Shown here one piece after another: positions 61,279-64,000 of a stretch of 64,000 bases of DNA. The position numbers and the translations under genes are program-made. The stretch comes from Devosia aquimaris. GTDB lineage: Bacteria; Pseudomonadota; Alphaproteobacteria; Rhizobiales; Devosiaceae. The stretch is from NCBI RefSeq assembly GCF_020169335.1, contig NZ_JAIEZN010000002.1, positions 682,001 to 746,000 on the forward strand, read 5' to 3'. Each line of letters starts with the position of its first letter. The first letter of the stretch is position 1. The notes under the pieces are model-generated. The model was not told where the DNA came from, did not search any database, and saw only the letters and a list, made by a program, of their open reading frames with translations.

Positions 61279-61294
61279 ATAACCTCTGGGTTAT
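61279..61294. promoter_or_regulatory. PcaQ-binding box (ATAACC-N4-GGTTAT)
   Basis: ATAACCTCTGGGTTAT is a perfect 6-bp dyad with 4-nt spacing and agrees with the ATAACC-N4-GGTTAA box reported for rhizobial PcaQ. It lies in the pcaD/pcaQ divergent spacer, so it should serve activation of pcaD and autoregulation of pcaQ. Confidence 0.85.
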
Positions 61295-61358
61295 GATGTT
61301 TCGGCCCGGATGCAGAAATTCTGCGCGGTAGCCCGGGTTTTCATAACTGGAGGACAAG

Positions 61359-62282
61359 TTGGCTCAGCGCATTATCGATCCGCGCATCCGCCTGCGGCAC
61401 ATCGCCTGCTTTTTGGAAGTGGCCCGGCTCAAGAGCGTCGTCGAGGGCGCTCGGGTGCTCAACATCAGCCAGCCTGCGGCCTCCAAGACCATCAAGGAGC
61501 TCGAAGAGGTGCTTGGTGGCGAGCTGTTCGACCGCAGCCGGCGTACCCTGACGCTGACCGCCTTTGGCGATGTGTTCTACCGCTATGCCTCCAACAGCCT
61601 GGCCTCGCTGCGGCTGGGCATGGATGCGGTCAAAGGCAATGTCGCCGGCACCATCGTGCGGGTCGGGGCGCTGCCGACGGTGTCGGCCCGCCTGCTGCCC
61701 GCTTCGGTCGCCGCCTTCACCGCCACCCATCCCAATATTCGCGTGCAAGTCGTCACCGGCCCCAACGAGCACCTGCTCAACCAGCTGCGCACGGCCGAAA
61801 TGGATTTCATCATTGGTCGCATGGCAGAGCCTTCGGTCATGGTCGGTCTGGCCTTCGAACCGCTCTATGCCGAACGGGTGGTGATGGTGGTGCGGCCGGG
61901 CCATCCCCTTCTGGGCCAGCAGCCCTTCGCCCTGCATCGGCTTGCGCCCTATCAGATCATGATGCCCACGCGCGGCGCGGTGATCCGGCCGCTGGTCGAT
62001 CGCATGTTGCTGGCCAATGGCGTGACCAATCTGCGCGACCAGATCGAGACGGTGTCGGATGCCTTTGGCCGTGCCTATGTGCAGGAAACCGATGCCATCT
62101 GGATCATTTCTGAGGGCGTGGTGGCGCGCGATGTGGCCGAAGGCGCCATGGTGCTGCTGCCGGTCGACACCAGCGAGACCCTCGGGCCCGTCGGGTTCAC
62201 CACCCGCGGCGAAGTGGCGTCGGAATTCCCAGCAACCCTTTTGATGGACGTGGTGCGCGAGCAGGCCTCCAAGCTTCGATAG
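61359..62282 (+). CDS. pcaQ: LysR-family activator of the protocatechuate pathway
   Basis: 307 aa from a TTG start at 61359, supported by GGAGGA 4-9 nt upstream. The HTH is RLRHIACFLEVARLKSVVEGARVLNIS and QPAASKTIKELEEVLGGELFDR. It belongs to the PcaQ/GbpR type, responding to beta-carboxymuconate or related lactone. It is divergent from pcaD. Confidence 0.93.
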   Translation: MAQRIIDPRIRLRHIACFLEVARLKSVVEGARVLNISQPAASKTIKELEEVLGGELFDRSRRTLTLTAFGDVFYRYASNSLASLRLGMDAVKGNVAGTIVRVGALPTVSARLLPASVAAFTATHPNIRVQVVTGPNEHLLNQLRTAEMDFIIGRMAEPSVMVGLAFEPLYAERVVMVVRPGHPLLGQQPFALHRLAPYQIMMPTRGAVIRPLVDRMLLANGVTNLRDQIETVSDAFGRAYVQETDAIWIISEGVVARDVAEGAMVLLPVDTSETLGPVGFTTRGEVASEFPATLLMDVVREQASKLR

Positions 62283-62296
62283 AGCCAGAGCGGGCG

Positions 62297-63112
62297 CTAG
62301 CGACGGAAGGCGCTGGGCGGGGCGCCCAGCATGCGGGTGACAAAGCGCGTAAAATAAGCCGGGTCCTCATAGCCCAGCTCGCTGCCGATCTGCTTGATGG
62401 AGAGGCTCGAAAAGGCCAGCATGCGCCGGGCTTCAAGTCCGATGCGCCGCTCGATCAGCCCCAGGGCTGTGGTTCCGGCGACGCGCCGGCAGATTCGGTT
62501 GAGGTGGGTGGGGCTGACGCCGAGCGCTCCGGCATAATCGCTGATGCGCCGTGTCTCGCGGAAACGCTCCTCGACCAGATCGCGAAACCGTTGCGCCATG
62601 CCAAAGCCGGGGTCCGGCATCACGCCGTCCTCCTCGCCCCGCCGGCTGCGGTGGATCTCGATGACGAGCAGCGTGAGCAGGGCCCGCATAGCCGCGTCGT
62701 GGCCCGAGCCGGCATGCCGCGCCTCGTCCACCAGGTTTTTCGCTGCGGCACAGAGCCGTCGCGTCTGCTGGGTCACCACCATGGCCGGCGGCACCTGCAG
62801 GTCAGCGGTCCGGATATCCTGTTGCATCAGGGTCAGCACCGTCCCCTCGACGTCCTCGCTGAAGGTGAAGCCATGCACGGTCTGCGCCGGAACGACCACC
62901 ACCATGGACGGCGCCAAGCCATGGTCGATTCCGTCCAGCGTCACCGCCCCGCTGCCGCGCGTCAGCACCAGCACCTGGAAGAATTGCTCGTGCCGGTGCG
63001 GGGCTATGCGATAGCCATGCGGCCGGCTCCGCGACTGGATGCTCTCCCAATGGAGCCAGTCGGTGCTGCTGTCCTGTTCGCCATAAAGGCCGTAGATCGG
63101 GATCCCATCCAT
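62297..63112 (-). CDS. pobR: AraC-family regulator of 4-hydroxybenzoate degradation
   Basis: 271 aa from ATG 63112, matching the start MDGIPIYGLYGE usual for this PobR/HpaA-like branch, although its ribosome binding site is weak. The N-terminal cupin-like domain (HRHEQFFQVLVLTRGSG) precedes two C-terminal HTHs: ISDYAGALGVSPTHLNRICRR and IKQIGSELGYEDPAYFTRFVTR. Divergent from pobA, which it should activate on 4-hydroxybenzoate. Confidence 0.9.
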   Translation of the reverse strand: MDGIPIYGLYGEQDSSTDWLHWESIQSRSRPHGYRIAPHRHEQFFQVLVLTRGSGAVTLDGIDHGLAPSMVVVVPAQTVHGFTFSEDVEGTVLTLMQQDIRTADLQVPPAMVVTQQTRRLCAAAKNLVDEARHAGSGHDAAMRALLTLLVIEIHRSRRGEEDGVMPDPGFGMAQRFRDLVEERFRETRRISDYAGALGVSPTHLNRICRRVAGTTALGLIERRIGLEARRMLAFSSLSIKQIGSELGYEDPAYFTRFVTRMLGAPPSAFRR

Positions 63113-63178
63113 GTTCCAATAGTGCAAGCGATTGCCTCGCCTGTCCATTCTCAGACGGCCGTTCATCCGCATGCTTGA

Positions 63179-64000
<822 letters not shown>

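Overview
The window comes from a GC-rich alphaproteobacterium of the order Hyphomicrobiales (Rhizobiales), most probably Devosia or a close relative. Supporting signs are the gene order cmk / aroA-like / FYDLN-acid protein / tRNA-Ala, the run trhO-tsaB-rimI-fur-plsC, a pcaQ-pcaDCHGB/pcaIJF arrangement of rhizobial type, and several families of palindromic intergenic repeats typical of this order. Genus assignment is inference; no rRNA is present. There are no insertion sequences, prophage genes or CRISPR arrays.

Layout. 1-2530: start of cmk, a divergent AroA-like gene that has lost the EPSP synthase signature residues, an acidic FYDLN protein with a clear terminator, and tRNA-Ala(GGC). 2.7-7.1 kb: nitroreductase, YcaQ-type glycosylase, an orphan lipoprotein/helical-protein pair, and pncB. 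7.1-11.2 kb: two small unknown genes and the minus-strand operon trhO-tsaB-rimI-fur-plsC. 11.3-17.1 kb: oxidoreductases and hydrolases with HxlR and LysR regulators. 17.1-20.3 kb: a complete FecBCD-type uptake operon behind a palindromic operator. 20.3-29.1 kb: mostly secreted or membrane proteins of unknown function, a GGDEF diguanylate cyclase, a GcvA-like LysR gene coupled to a small helix-hairpin-helix protein, and an extensin-like protein. 29.2-35.6 kb: lepA, an HNH endonuclease, and a lower-GC segment with a large XRE-TPR regulator facing a tiny hydrophobic ORF across tandem 10-11 bp operator repeats. 35.8-42.8 kb: cold-shock protein, redox enzymes (glutathione peroxidase, Rdx, 1-Cys peroxiredoxin), a polar amino-acid ABC pair lacking an ATPase, creA, a repeat-rich intergenic block and an MFS transporter. 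42.9-46.5 kb: GT-C-like membrane protein, MmcQ/YjbR, msrA, tRNA-Ser(GGA). 46.7-54.8 kb: a two-component system divergent from a NodT/MFP/RND efflux operon, with repeated motifs between them. 54.9-64.0 kb: the protocatechuate branch of the beta-ketoadipate pathway (pcaDCHGB, pcaIJF, pcaQ) plus pobR and the start of pobA.

How parts work together. PobA makes protocatechuate from 4-hydroxybenzoate. PcaHG opens the ring, PcaB, PcaC and PcaD convert the product to beta-ketoadipate, and PcaIJ and PcaF yield succinyl-CoA and acetyl-CoA. A near-perfect PcaQ box lies between pcaD and pcaQ. The two-component system probably controls the adjacent RND pump. The best candidates for something undescribed are the XRE-TPR/tandem-operator/micropeptide module at 32.6-34.6 kb and the apparently inactivated AroA homologue at the canonical aroA locus.
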